NCBI GenBank assembly: GCA_009993495.1
Contig: JAACTI010000071.1
Coordinates: forward strand, 1 to 15,299
DNA: 15,299 nucleotides
Origin: Deltaproteobacteria bacterium
GTDB lineage: Bacteria > Desulfobacterota > Desulfuromonadia > Desulfuromonadales > Geopsychrobacteraceae
Direction: 5' to 3'
Shown: positions 6,912 through 14,283 of the stretch, one piece after another
How the letters are laid out: every line of letters starts with the position of its first letter
How positions within the stretch are numbered: the first letter of the stretch is position 1
Notes under the pieces: model-generated
Database searches by the model: none
What the model was told of the DNA's origin: nothing
The model's input: only the letters and a program-made list of their open reading frames with translations
Program-made: the position numbers and the translations under genes

Positions 6912-7415
6912 ATGTTTACATTTTTTTTCTACCTGTTTGCGGCGGTAGCGGTTTTTTCTGCCTTTTATGTCGCTAAAGCGCGCAGTCCAGTGAACAGCGC
7001 CCTCTGGCTGGTCACCAATTTTATCTGCCTGGCGGTTTTTTACGTCATGCTCGAAGCGCCCTTTATGGCCGCTATTCAGGTGATGGTTTATGCCGGTGCC
7101 ATTATGGTGCTGATTATCTTTGTCATCATGTTGCTTAACCTGGGCACCGCGGTCAAGAAGCGCTATACCCACGCTTTGTTTTGGGGTGGTGGTTTGTCGC
7201 TACTGATGCTTTTTATCACCAATTATTTTGTGCGTCACGGTGCACCGACGGGACAGATCGGCACAATTACCAGTCAGACGATCAGCAGTTACGGTCATAC
7301 TGAATTAATTGGTCGGGCCATGTTTACCGATTTTCTGCTTCCGTTTGAAATCGCTTCAATCCTGTTGCTGGTTGCGATTATCGGAGCCGTCATCCTTTCG
7401 AAACGTGAAGTCTAG
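6912..7415 (+). CDS. nuoJ: NADH-quinone oxidoreductase subunit J (NuoJ)
   Basis: This is the ND6-type membrane subunit near the quinone end of the membrane arm, which helps couple electron transfer to proton movement. The protein is 167 residues with about five hydrophobic helices, normal for the family. The most diagnostic part is the third helix, QVMVYAGAIMVLIIFVIML, with Y60 at the conserved position and the glycine region linked to the pi-bulge in known structures. ARSPVNSALWLV at the second helix is also typical. The Shine-Dalgarno AAGGAG (6896-6901) overlaps the nuoI stop codon and lies ten bases before ATG 6912. The short 14-base gap suggests coupled translation with nuoI. Confidence 0.95.
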   Translation: MFTFFFYLFAAVAVFSAFYVAKARSPVNSALWLVTNFICLAVFYVMLEAPFMAAIQVMVYAGAIMVLIIFVIMLLNLGTAVKKRYTHALFWGGGLSLLMLFITNYFVRHGAPTGQIGTITSQTISSYGHTELIGRAMFTDFLLPFEIASILLLVAIIGAVILSKREV

Positions 7416-7439
7416 GCCGACTGGATTGGGAGATAAGAT

Positions 7440-7742
7440 ATGATCACCGTTTATCACTACATGTTGTTGAGTGCGATTCTCTTCTCGATTGGCACCTTCG
7501 GCGTTTTGACGCGCAAAAACGCGATTGTTATTTTCATGTGCATTGAGTTGATGCTCAACTCCGTTAACCTGACCTTCATTGCCCTGTCCCGGCATTTGCA
7601 GAACATGGACGGTCAGATTTTTGTTTTCTTTGTCATGACGGTCGCCGCCGCTGAGGCCGCGGTTGGTCTGGCACTGATGATTGCCTTTTACCGCAATCGT
7701 GAGTCCATCGACACTGACGACTTCAACCTACTGAAATGGTAA
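7440..7742 (+). CDS. nuoK: NADH-quinone oxidoreductase subunit K (NuoK)
   Basis: This is the small ND4L-type membrane subunit in the proton path between the quinone site and the antiporter-like subunits. It is exactly 100 residues with three hydrophobic helices. The two membrane glutamates important in E. coli are present at the same numbers: E36 in FMCIELMLN and E72 in AAAEAAVGLAL. The C-terminal tail DTDDFNLLKW is also family-like. ATG 7440 follows GGGAG (7428-7432) by seven bases. It lies 24 bases after nuoJ and 40 before nuoL. Related MnhC/MrpC subunits of Na+/H+ antiporters are ruled out by the context. Confidence 0.96.
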   Translation: MITVYHYMLLSAILFSIGTFGVLTRKNAIVIFMCIELMLNSVNLTFIALSRHLQNMDGQIFVFFVMTVAAAEAAVGLALMIAFYRNRESIDTDDFNLLKW

Positions 7743-7748
7743 GTATTT

Positions 7749-7760
7749 CCCGTCTTCGGG
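7749..7760 (+). repeat. Short GC hairpin between nuoK and nuoL
   Basis: CCCG-TCTT-CGGG forms a 4-bp GC stem with a 4-base loop, six bases after the nuoK stop. It is too short and lacks a T-tract, so it is not a terminator. Confidence 0.25.
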
Positions 7761-7782
7761 TTATTCGCAATAGGAGAGTTTG

Positions 7783-9750
7783 ATGTACGACTATCTATGG
7801 CTCATCCCGTTCTTCCCCCTCGTCGGCTTCGTGTTTAACGGGCTCCTGGGTAAGAAGATCAAGAACGAGGCGGTTATCGGCGGTATCGGCACCCTGATGA
7901 TTTTCCTGTCTTTTTTGGTGTCCTGCGGTAATTTCTTTACGCTGTTGAACGATTCGCAAAAAGTTCACCAACAGGTTATCGCCTCGTGGATGTCGGTTGG
8001 AAATCTTCAGATTGACTGGGGTTTTCTGCTTGATCCTTTGTCGGCCTTGATGATTATGGTGGTCACCGGTGTCGGTTCATTGATTCACCTTTACTCCATC
8101 GGCTACATGCATGGTGAAGTAGGATTTTACCGCTTTTTTTCCTACCTGAACCTCTTCTGTTTCTCCATGTTGATGCTGGTTCTTGGTAACAATGCGCTGG
8201 TGATGTTTGTCGGTTGGGAAGGTGTGGGGCTTTGCTCTTATCTGCTCATCGGTTACTACCTCGAAAAAAAGAGTGCGGGCGATGCCGCCAAGAAAGCCTT
8301 CGTGGTCAATCGTATTGGTGACTTTGGCTTTTTGTGTGGGCTGCTGACTCTTTTCTGGGCTCTTGGCAGCAAGGGTGTATGGACGGTCAATTTCGTTGAA
8401 ATTGCCGAAAACGCCCATTTGCTCGAAAGCGGTGGCCTAGTTGTGACGGTTATCACTTTGGCATTTTTCCTGGGTGCAACCGGTAAATCGGCGCAGATCC
8501 CCTTGTATACCTGGTTGCCGGACGCCATGGAAGGCCCGACGCCGGTTTCTGCTCTGATCCACGCAGCCACCATGGTTACCGCCGGTGTTTACATGATTGG
8601 GCGTATGAACGGTCTGTTTGCCATGGCTCCGGATACGATGATGACGATTGCTGTCGTCGGTGCGGCTACGGCAATTTTTGCTGCGAGTATTGGTCTGGCT
8701 CAGAACGACATAAAACGCGTCTTGGCTTATTCGACGGTTTCACAGTTGGGCTATATGTTCCTGGCTATGGGCGTCGGGGCTTTTTCCGCCGGTGTTTTCC
8801 ACCTGATGACCCACGCCTTCTTCAAGGCTTGTCTCTTTCTTGGTTCGGGTTCGGTTATTCACGGAATGCACCATGGCTATCATCACGCCCATCTTCACGA
8901 CGATCCGCAGGATATGCGCAACATGGGTGGCCTGCGCAAGAAAATGCCGATTACCTTCATCACCTTTTTGGTATCGACGATTGCGATCTCGGGCCTGCCT
9001 TTTTTCTCAGGCTTTTTCTCCAAGGATGAAATTCTCTGGTGGGCTTTTGGTTCAACCCGTGGTCACTGGTTACTGTGGTTGGTCGGCGCTGTTGCTGCGG
9101 GCATGACGGCTTTTTATATGTTCCGCCTGGTCTTCATGACCTTCTTCGGTGAGCAACGCACCCATGCTAAAGCCAAGGATCATATTCCGGAATCACCGCT
9201 GACAATTACCATTCCTTTGATGCTGCTTGGTGCTTTAGCGGTGATCGGCGGTTACGTCGGGGTGCCTGCGATACTGGGTGGTGCTAATCATATTCACCAC
9301 TACCTGGAACCTGTCTTTGGCCACGCCATTGAACTCAACCAGATTGCTGCCCATGGAAGCCATGCCACCGAGTACACTTTGATGGCAGTGTCGGTCGGAA
9401 TTGCGATTTTCGGGATTTTCCTTGCGTGGGTCATGTACATTAAAAACCCGGCCCTGCCCGCACGCTTTGTGGCGAGTTTTACGGGCCTATGGCGCACAAT
9501 TTACAATAAATGGTATATCGATGAGCTTTATGATGCGGTTTTCGTCAATAATTGTAAACGGATTGGACTCTTCCTGTGGAAGGGTTTCGATGTGCGGATC
9601 ATAGACGGGGTTGTCAATGGTTTGGGCTGGACCACGCGCACTATTGGTTCGGGCTTGCGCTTTACGCAGTCAGGGTTCCTGCATAACTACGCAGTGGCCA
9701 TGGTGGTCGGTGTCGTGGTGATTGTCGGCTACTACATCTTGGGCAAATAA
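7783..9750 (+). CDS. nuoL: NADH-quinone oxidoreductase subunit L (NuoL)
   Basis: This is the ND5-type antiporter-like subunit at the far end of the membrane arm; it pumps protons and provides the long lateral helix along NuoM and NuoN. The protein is 655 residues with about 14-16 predicted helices and a C-terminal amphipathic stretch. Key charged residues are present: E146 in VGWEGVGL, K235 in GATGKSAQIPLYTWLPDAME, H260 in ALIHAATM, and K414/D415 in GFFSKDEIL. A cytosolic-type loop at 360-372 is very rich in His (seven in 13 residues). The chosen ATG at 7783 lies six bases after AGGAG (7772-7776); an adjacent TTG at 7780 is less likely. Mrp antiporter subunits are distant relatives; the operon makes NuoL certain. 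Confidence 0.97.
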   Translation: MYDYLWLIPFFPLVGFVFNGLLGKKIKNEAVIGGIGTLMIFLSFLVSCGNFFTLLNDSQKVHQQVIASWMSVGNLQIDWGFLLDPLSALMIMVVTGVGSLIHLYSIGYMHGEVGFYRFFSYLNLFCFSMLMLVLGNNALVMFVGWEGVGLCSYLLIGYYLEKKSAGDAAKKAFVVNRIGDFGFLCGLLTLFWALGSKGVWTVNFVEIAENAHLLESGGLVVTVITLAFFLGATGKSAQIPLYTWLPDAMEGPTPVSALIHAATMVTAGVYMIGRMNGLFAMAPDTMMTIAVVGAATAIFAASIGLAQNDIKRVLAYSTVSQLGYMFLAMGVGAFSAGVFHLMTHAFFKACLFLGSGSVIHGMHHGYHHAHLHDDPQDMRNMGGLRKKMPITFITFLVSTIAISGLPFFSGFFSKDEILWWAFGSTRGHWLLWLVGAVAAGMTAFYMFRLVFMTFFGEQRTHAKAKDHIPESPLTITIPLMLLGALAVIGGYVGVPAILGGANHIHHYLEPVFGHAIELNQIAAHGSHATEYTLMAVSVGIAIFGIFLAWVMYIKNPALPARFVASFTGLWRTIYNKWYIDELYDAVFVNNCKRIGLFLWKGFDVRIIDGVVNGLGWTTRTIGSGLRFTQSGFLHNYAVAMVVGVVVIVGYYILGK

Positions 9751-9779
9751 AGTTCTGTAGCGAATTGAGATAGAGCGAC

Positions 9780-9785
9780 AAGGAG
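9780..9785 (+). promoter_or_regulatory. Ribosome-binding site deciding the nuoM start
   Basis: AAGGAG at 9780-9785 overlaps a possible GTG start at 9785 and lies eight bases before ATG 9794. The GTG cannot use this site, so ATG 9794 is the start. Confidence 0.65.
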
Positions 9786-9793
9786 TGTTCCAC

Positions 9794-11353
9794 ATGGCCG
9801 ATTACCTGCTAAGTTTAATGACTTTTTTCCCGTTGTTGGGGATGTTGATTCTGCTCTTCATCCCGCGCGACAACGACGGGTTGTTGAAAAGCTTCACCCT
9901 GGCAGTAACCCTGATCACCTTTCTGATCAGCTTGCCCCTCGCGTTTGATGACGTTTTTACTGTTTCCGGCGGCATGCATTATCGGGAATTTTACGAATGG
10001 ATCAGCCTCGGCAGCTTTTTCACCATGAATTACAATGTCGGAGTCGACGGTATCAGCCTGTGGCTGGTGCTGCTGACCACCTTCATTATGCCGATTGCAA
10101 CTCTGTCGACCTGGAAGGCTGTTGAAAAAAATGTCAAGGGGTTCATGGCGCTGATGTTACTGCTTGAAACCGCTTTAATTGGCGCTTTCATCTCCCTTGA
10201 TCTCTTTTTGTTCTACATCTTCTGGGAATTGATGCTGATTCCCATGTATTTCATGATCGGTATCTGGGGCGGTAAAAACCGCATCTATGCGGCGGTCAAG
10301 TTTTTCATTTATACCGCCGTCGGTTCACTCTTGATGCTGGTCGCGATCATTTTTGTCTATTATTACGCCGTGAAAACCGGTGCACCCATTGAAGGCTTCG
10401 GGGTGCAAGAATTTTATCGCCTGTCGATCCCTGCAGAGGCACAGCACTGGTTGTTTTTGGCCTTTGCTCTGAGCTTTGCGATTAAAGTTCCCATGTTCCC
10501 CTTGCATACCTGGTTGCCTGATGCCCATACCGAGGCTCCGACCGCCGGCTCTGTCATTCTGGCCGCAATTATGTTGAAAATGGGCACCTACGGCTATGTG
10601 CGCTTCGCTATGCCCCTTTTCCCGGAAGCCTTGCAGACCTATCTTCCTTATCTGGCGCTGCTGTCTGTCGTTGGGATAATCTACGGCTCCTTGGTCGCGA
10701 TGATGCAGGACGATGTGAAAAAGCTGGTTGCCTACTCATCGGTGGCCCACCTCGGTTTCGTCATGCTGGGTATCTTCGCGCTCAATATGCAAGGTATGGC
10801 CGGTGGCATGATTCAGATGGTCAATCATGGCGTTTCGACGGGTGCGCTCTTCCTTATTGTCGGATTTATTTATGAGCGGCGCCACACTCGTCAGATTTCA
10901 GAATTTGGTGGCCTTGCGCATAAAATGCCAATTTTCGCGACGATTTTCTTGATCATTACCCTGTCTTCCATCGGGTTACCGGGAACCAATGGCTTTGTTG
11001 GCGAGTTCCTGGCTTTGGTCGGGGCCTTTGAGTCCGGCTTACGTTGGTATGCCGTAGTCGCAACCACGGGGGTTATCTTTGCCGCAGTGTACATGCTGTG
11101 GATGTACCAGCGCGTGATGTTCGGTAAAATTACCAACCCTGAAAATGAAAAACTTAAAGATCTTTCGGCGCGCGAAATCATTCTCATGCTGCCGCTGCTG
11201 CTCTTTGTCTTCTGGATTGGTGTGTATCCCAACACCTTCTTCGAAAAGATGAACCCGGCGATGGAGCAATTACTCAATCAGGTTAAGTCGAAGCAGGTTG
11301 CAGTGGTCGAACCGATCCAGCCGGCCCTTACCAGAACTTTTGATAGCAAATAA
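9794..11353 (+). CDS. nuoM: NADH-quinone oxidoreductase subunit M (NuoM)
   Basis: This is the ND4-type antiporter-like proton-pumping subunit between NuoL and NuoN. The protein is 519 residues with about 14 hydrophobic helices, near the usual length. The expected buried charges are present: E145 in FWELMLIPMYF, K231 in SFAIKVPMFPLHTWLPDAH, K262 in IMLKMGTYGY, and E404 in GLPGTNGFVGEFL, the glutamate that replaces the lysine of other antiporter-like subunits. AYSSVAHLGFVMLG and NHGVSTGALFL are further landmarks. The start is ATG 9794, set by AAGGAG eight bases upstream. It lies 43 bases after nuoL and 38 before nuoN. Nothing is unusual. Confidence 0.97.
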   Translation: MADYLLSLMTFFPLLGMLILLFIPRDNDGLLKSFTLAVTLITFLISLPLAFDDVFTVSGGMHYREFYEWISLGSFFTMNYNVGVDGISLWLVLLTTFIMPIATLSTWKAVEKNVKGFMALMLLLETALIGAFISLDLFLFYIFWELMLIPMYFMIGIWGGKNRIYAAVKFFIYTAVGSLLMLVAIIFVYYYAVKTGAPIEGFGVQEFYRLSIPAEAQHWLFLAFALSFAIKVPMFPLHTWLPDAHTEAPTAGSVILAAIMLKMGTYGYVRFAMPLFPEALQTYLPYLALLSVVGIIYGSLVAMMQDDVKKLVAYSSVAHLGFVMLGIFALNMQGMAGGMIQMVNHGVSTGALFLIVGFIYERRHTRQISEFGGLAHKMPIFATIFLIITLSSIGLPGTNGFVGEFLALVGAFESGLRWYAVVATTGVIFAAVYMLWMYQRVMFGKITNPENEKLKDLSAREIILMLPLLLFVFWIGVYPNTFFEKMNPAMEQLLNQVKSKQVAVVEPIQPALTRTFDSK

Positions 11354-11360
11354 TTTACGC

Positions 11361-11372
11361 CTGAAACTTCAG
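11361..11372 (+). repeat. Minor inverted repeat between nuoM and nuoN
   Basis: CTGAA-AC-TTCAG is a perfect 5-base inverted repeat, but the 2-base centre forces a 4-bp stem with a 4-base loop at most. It is noted for completeness in the 38-base gap before the nuoN Shine-Dalgarno and is likely incidental. Confidence 0.15.
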
Positions 11373-11391
11373 TTCCAAAAAGGAGCTTTCG

Positions 11392-12852
11392 ATGGAAAAT
11401 CTGGTTCAAATCGCCATGCAGAACGTTAACTTGGCGGCAATTCTGCCCTCACTGGTTCTGTGCTGTTTTGGTATGGTGCTCTTACTGGTGTCAGTCTTCT
11501 CCAAGCGTGGCCGTACGACTCACATAGCCTGGATGAGCATCATCGCCCTGGCTGTGACCGCCCTGGTTACCATCTCGGGCTGGAATCATCCGCAACAAGG
11601 CTTTGCCGGGAGTGTGGTTCTTGACAATTTTGCCAATTTCTTCACGATTATCTTCATTATTGCCGCGGCCTTGACGATTCTCATTTCAGATGCTTATCTG
11701 CAACGCGAAGGTTATCCGGTTGGTGAATACTATCCACTGATTCTTTTCAGTACCGCTGGCGCCATGTGGATGGCCTCGGGTACGGATTTGATGACGATTT
11801 TCCTTGGACTGGAGGTTCTTTCCGTCGCCCTTTATGTCCTGGCGGGTTTTTTCCGCAACGATGTTCGTTCTAACGAAGCTGGACTCAAATACTTTTTTCT
11901 CGGGGCTTTTTCCACCGGGTTTTTGCTTTACGGGGCTGCCCTCCTCTACGGGGTTACCGGTTCGACCAAAATTGCGGTGATTGCTCAACAACTGAGCCAG
12001 TTGCCGAACGCGGCAACCAACCCGATGATGCTGGCCGGGGCTTTTCTGCTGTTGGTCGGTTTCCTCTTCAAGGTTGCGATTGCCCCATTTCATATGTGGA
12101 CGCCGGATGTTTATCAGGGCGCACCAACTCCGGTAACGGCATTCATGAGCGCAGCCCCCAAAGCCGCAGGTTTCGCTGCCCTGTTGCGTATCACTATGAT
12201 CAGCCTGGAAACTATTCAGCTCGATATCTCAGCGCTTTTCTGGATACTGGCGGTGTTAACGATGATTGCCGGTAACTTCATTGCCCTGAGCCAGACCAAT
12301 ATCAAGCGTATGCTGGCTTATTCCTCCATCGCTCACGCCGGCTATGCCCTTGTCGGGGTTGTCGCTTGGAATCAGGTGGGTATGTCTGCGATTCTCTTTT
12401 ATATGTTGGTTTACACCTTCATGAATATCGGAGCCTTTGCCGTTTTGGTTCTGGCCGGTAAAAAAGGCGAAGAGAATCTGACCCTCGAAGGTTTCTCAGG
12501 GTTTGGCTACAAACGCCCCTTTCTCGGGGTTGCCATGTGTATCTTCTTGTTTGCACTGATGGGCATACCACCAACCGCAGGGTTTACTGGGAAATTTTTC
12601 GTATTTGCCGGCGCAGTCAAGGCTGGTTACATCTGGCTCGCGGTTATTGGAGTGCTGAATTCAGCAGTTTCCCTCTACTATTACCTGCGCGTTATCGTTT
12701 ATATGTATTTTCGTGACCCTAAAGAAGATTTTGCTTGGGTCAAACTCGAAATTCCTGCGGTGGTCTCCATTGTTCTTGCCATTGCCGGGGTGTTGATTCT
12801 CGGTATTTTGCCTGGGCCGGTAATGGAACTCGCAAAAATGGCTGGATTCTGA
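11392..12852 (+). CDS. nuoN: NADH-quinone oxidoreductase subunit N (NuoN)
   Basis: This is the ND2-type antiporter-like proton-pumping subunit nearest the quinone end. The protein is 486 residues with about 14 hydrophobic helices, as in E. coli. Landmark residues are E141 in FLGLEVLSVALYVL, K227 in GFLFKVAIAPFHMWTPDVYQ, K257 in AAPKAAGF, and K401 in GIPPTAGFTGKFFVF. AYSSIAHAGYALVGV matches the family. ATG 11392 lies seven bases after AAAAAGGAG. It is the last nuo gene, and a strong terminator follows 18 bases after its stop, which marks the end of the operon. Confidence 0.97.
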   Translation: MENLVQIAMQNVNLAAILPSLVLCCFGMVLLLVSVFSKRGRTTHIAWMSIIALAVTALVTISGWNHPQQGFAGSVVLDNFANFFTIIFIIAAALTILISDAYLQREGYPVGEYYPLILFSTAGAMWMASGTDLMTIFLGLEVLSVALYVLAGFFRNDVRSNEAGLKYFFLGAFSTGFLLYGAALLYGVTGSTKIAVIAQQLSQLPNAATNPMMLAGAFLLLVGFLFKVAIAPFHMWTPDVYQGAPTPVTAFMSAAPKAAGFAALLRITMISLETIQLDISALFWILAVLTMIAGNFIALSQTNIKRMLAYSSIAHAGYALVGVVAWNQVGMSAILFYMLVYTFMNIGAFAVLVLAGKKGEENLTLEGFSGFGYKRPFLGVAMCIFLFALMGIPPTAGFTGKFFVFAGAVKAGYIWLAVIGVLNSAVSLYYYLRVIVYMYFRDPKEDFAWVKLEIPAVVSIVLAIAGVLILGILPGPVMELAKMAGF

Positions 12853-12870
12853 TTCACGTGATTGACATGT

Positions 12871-12904
12871 AAAAGCCCACCGGTGCAGATCGGTGGGCTT
12901 TTTT
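12871..12904 (+). terminator. Rho-independent terminator ending the nuo operon
   Basis: AAAAGCCCACCG (12871-12882) pairs with CGGTGGGCTTTT (12891-12902) around the 8-base loop GTGCAGAT, and six T residues end the structure (12899-12904). The stem is 12 bp with a GC-rich core (GCCCACCG) and flanking A/T tracts, so it may also work on the opposite strand. It lies 18 bases after the nuoN stop and only 29 bases before the next start codon. Confidence 0.93.
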
Positions 12905-12933
12905 GCTTTGAGCGCTAAAAAGATGGCTGACTG

Positions 12934-14271
12934 ATGAACCTGGGCACTTTTGTCGACAAATTAATTGCAGAGCGACAGCTTTATGAGTTGCAGGAGCCGG
13001 TAAATCCAGTGCTTGAAATGGCGGCTATAACCCAGATGGAGGGTAAATCGTCATCGAATATGGCACTGCTCTTCAACAAGGTTTGCGGTTCAAAAGTGAA
13101 AATGGTGACGAATCTGTTTGGCACGGAGCAGCGGATAGCCGCCGCTCTCGGCTGCCGAACTCTGACCGATTTCCGCGTGCGCTTACAGCAGTCTTTAGTA
13201 GAAATTAACCGCCCCGATTCCGCCACCGCTCTGCAAAAACTTACCCGCCAATCGCCGCGACAGCGGCTATCAGCGGCTGAGGCTACTGTTGAAAAGGATT
13301 TGTCCTTCCTGCCCCAGATGCGTTTCTGGCCGCAAGAGGAACGAACCTTTCTGACTTTGGCGGTGGTGATTACCCGGTCCGTTCGCGACAACAGCCAAAA
13401 CTACGGGCTCTACCGGGTCGGGATTTCAGATGCAACAACTCTGACCCTCAATCTACTGCCTGGATCCCAGGGTGGTCAGCATCTGCGCGAATGGCAGGCG
13501 ATTGCGCGTCCTATGCCTGTTGCCATCGTCCTTGGCGCTGATCCCAGCCTGATTTTTGCTGCCGCTGCAAGTCTGCCGCCTGCCTGTGACGAAAGTGGCT
13601 TCAGTTCTTTTGTGCAACGCCAGCCCTTTGCCTTTAGCACTGCGGCCAGTGTCCCCCTTGAGGTTCCGCAGAGCGCGCAAGTCGTCATTGAAGGCTGGAT
13701 CCGAACCAACGAAGTCGAAAATGAAGGGCCGTTCGGGTGTTTTCTCGGCTCCTATGGGGGAAAAAATTTCTGTCCACTGGTTCAGATTAGTGCCATCCGC
13801 CGCTGCTCGGATCCGCTCATCGCCTTGACCTTGGCCGGCCCCCTTCCCACGGAAGACTGCTGGCTGGCACGGGCTAATCACGAAGTATTACGCGCCCGAT
13901 TGGCAATTGACTTGCCCCATCTTGAGCTGCTGGATTTGCCCCTTGAAACCGCCTTCCATGGCCTCTATTATGTCCACAGCAGTCAACCGGAGCTTGGAGT
14001 TGCCGATATTGCTGCGCAGCTGCAAGACATTGGTTATTTTAATCGTCTGCAAATGCTGATTAAACTTGACCCTGATTCGCCGATGCCGACTGATTCCAAC
14101 TGGCGTAAAATTTACATGGCGGCGCGGCCCGAGCAGATGTGGCGCTTGCCTTCAGCCGAGCTTGATGAGCTGTTGCGAAATACCCCGGCATCTCTGGGCT
14201 ATCCGCCCGATTTGCTGCGCAAATCTGCTCAGCGTTTGTCTGAAATACACGACGCATATGCTCCAAACTAA
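12934..14271 (+). CDS. UbiD-family (de)carboxylase homologue with Cys at the catalytic acid position
   Basis: UbiD enzymes use prenylated FMN, made by UbiX, and a metal ion to decarboxylate or carboxylate unsaturated acids, including quinone precursors. The protein is 445 residues, a little short for the family (about 480-500), and soluble. Family marks are EPVNPVLEMAAIT near the N-terminus, NLFGTEQRIAAALG, NYGLYR, ARPMPVAIVLGADP and EGPFG. Relative to fungal Fdc1, N156, E220 and R161 match metal/cofactor residues N168 and E233 and catalytic R173, and E264 matches E277; spacings agree (E220 to E264 is 44 in both). The residue matching catalytic E282 is C269, and the usual HTGYY after it is replaced by FLGSYG. 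Activity is therefore uncertain. The ATG at 12934 has no clear Shine-Dalgarno. It is followed 12 bases later by recQ. A role in menaquinone synthesis is possible by family and by the quinone-linked neighbour, but unproven. Confidence 0.85.
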   Translation: MNLGTFVDKLIAERQLYELQEPVNPVLEMAAITQMEGKSSSNMALLFNKVCGSKVKMVTNLFGTEQRIAAALGCRTLTDFRVRLQQSLVEINRPDSATALQKLTRQSPRQRLSAAEATVEKDLSFLPQMRFWPQEERTFLTLAVVITRSVRDNSQNYGLYRVGISDATTLTLNLLPGSQGGQHLREWQAIARPMPVAIVLGADPSLIFAAAASLPPACDESGFSSFVQRQPFAFSTAASVPLEVPQSAQVVIEGWIRTNEVENEGPFGCFLGSYGGKNFCPLVQISAIRRCSDPLIALTLAGPLPTEDCWLARANHEVLRARLAIDLPHLELLDLPLETAFHGLYYVHSSQPELGVADIAAQLQDIGYFNRLQMLIKLDPDSPMPTDSNWRKIYMAARPEQMWRLPSAELDELLRNTPASLGYPPDLLRKSAQRLSEIHDAYAPN

Positions 14272-14272
14272 C

Positions 14273-14280
14273 AAGGAGAG
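14273..14280 (+). promoter_or_regulatory. Ribosome-binding site for the recQ GTG start
   Basis: AAGGAGAG lies just past the ubiD-like stop codon and four bases before GTG 14284. It supports a GTG start for recQ and co-transcription with the gene before it. Confidence 0.75.
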
Positions 14281-14283
14281 CGG

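Noticed and set aside
11361..11372. Inverted repeat CTGAA/TTCAG as a regulatory hairpin
   Set aside because: Only four base pairs can form with a permissible loop, so it is not convincing as a structure.
12923..12934. Three-codon minicistron (Met-Ala-Asp-stop) whose TGA overlaps the ubiD-like ATG
   Set aside because: Such an arrangement could couple translation, but it is too short to separate from chance and has no clear Shine-Dalgarno of its own.
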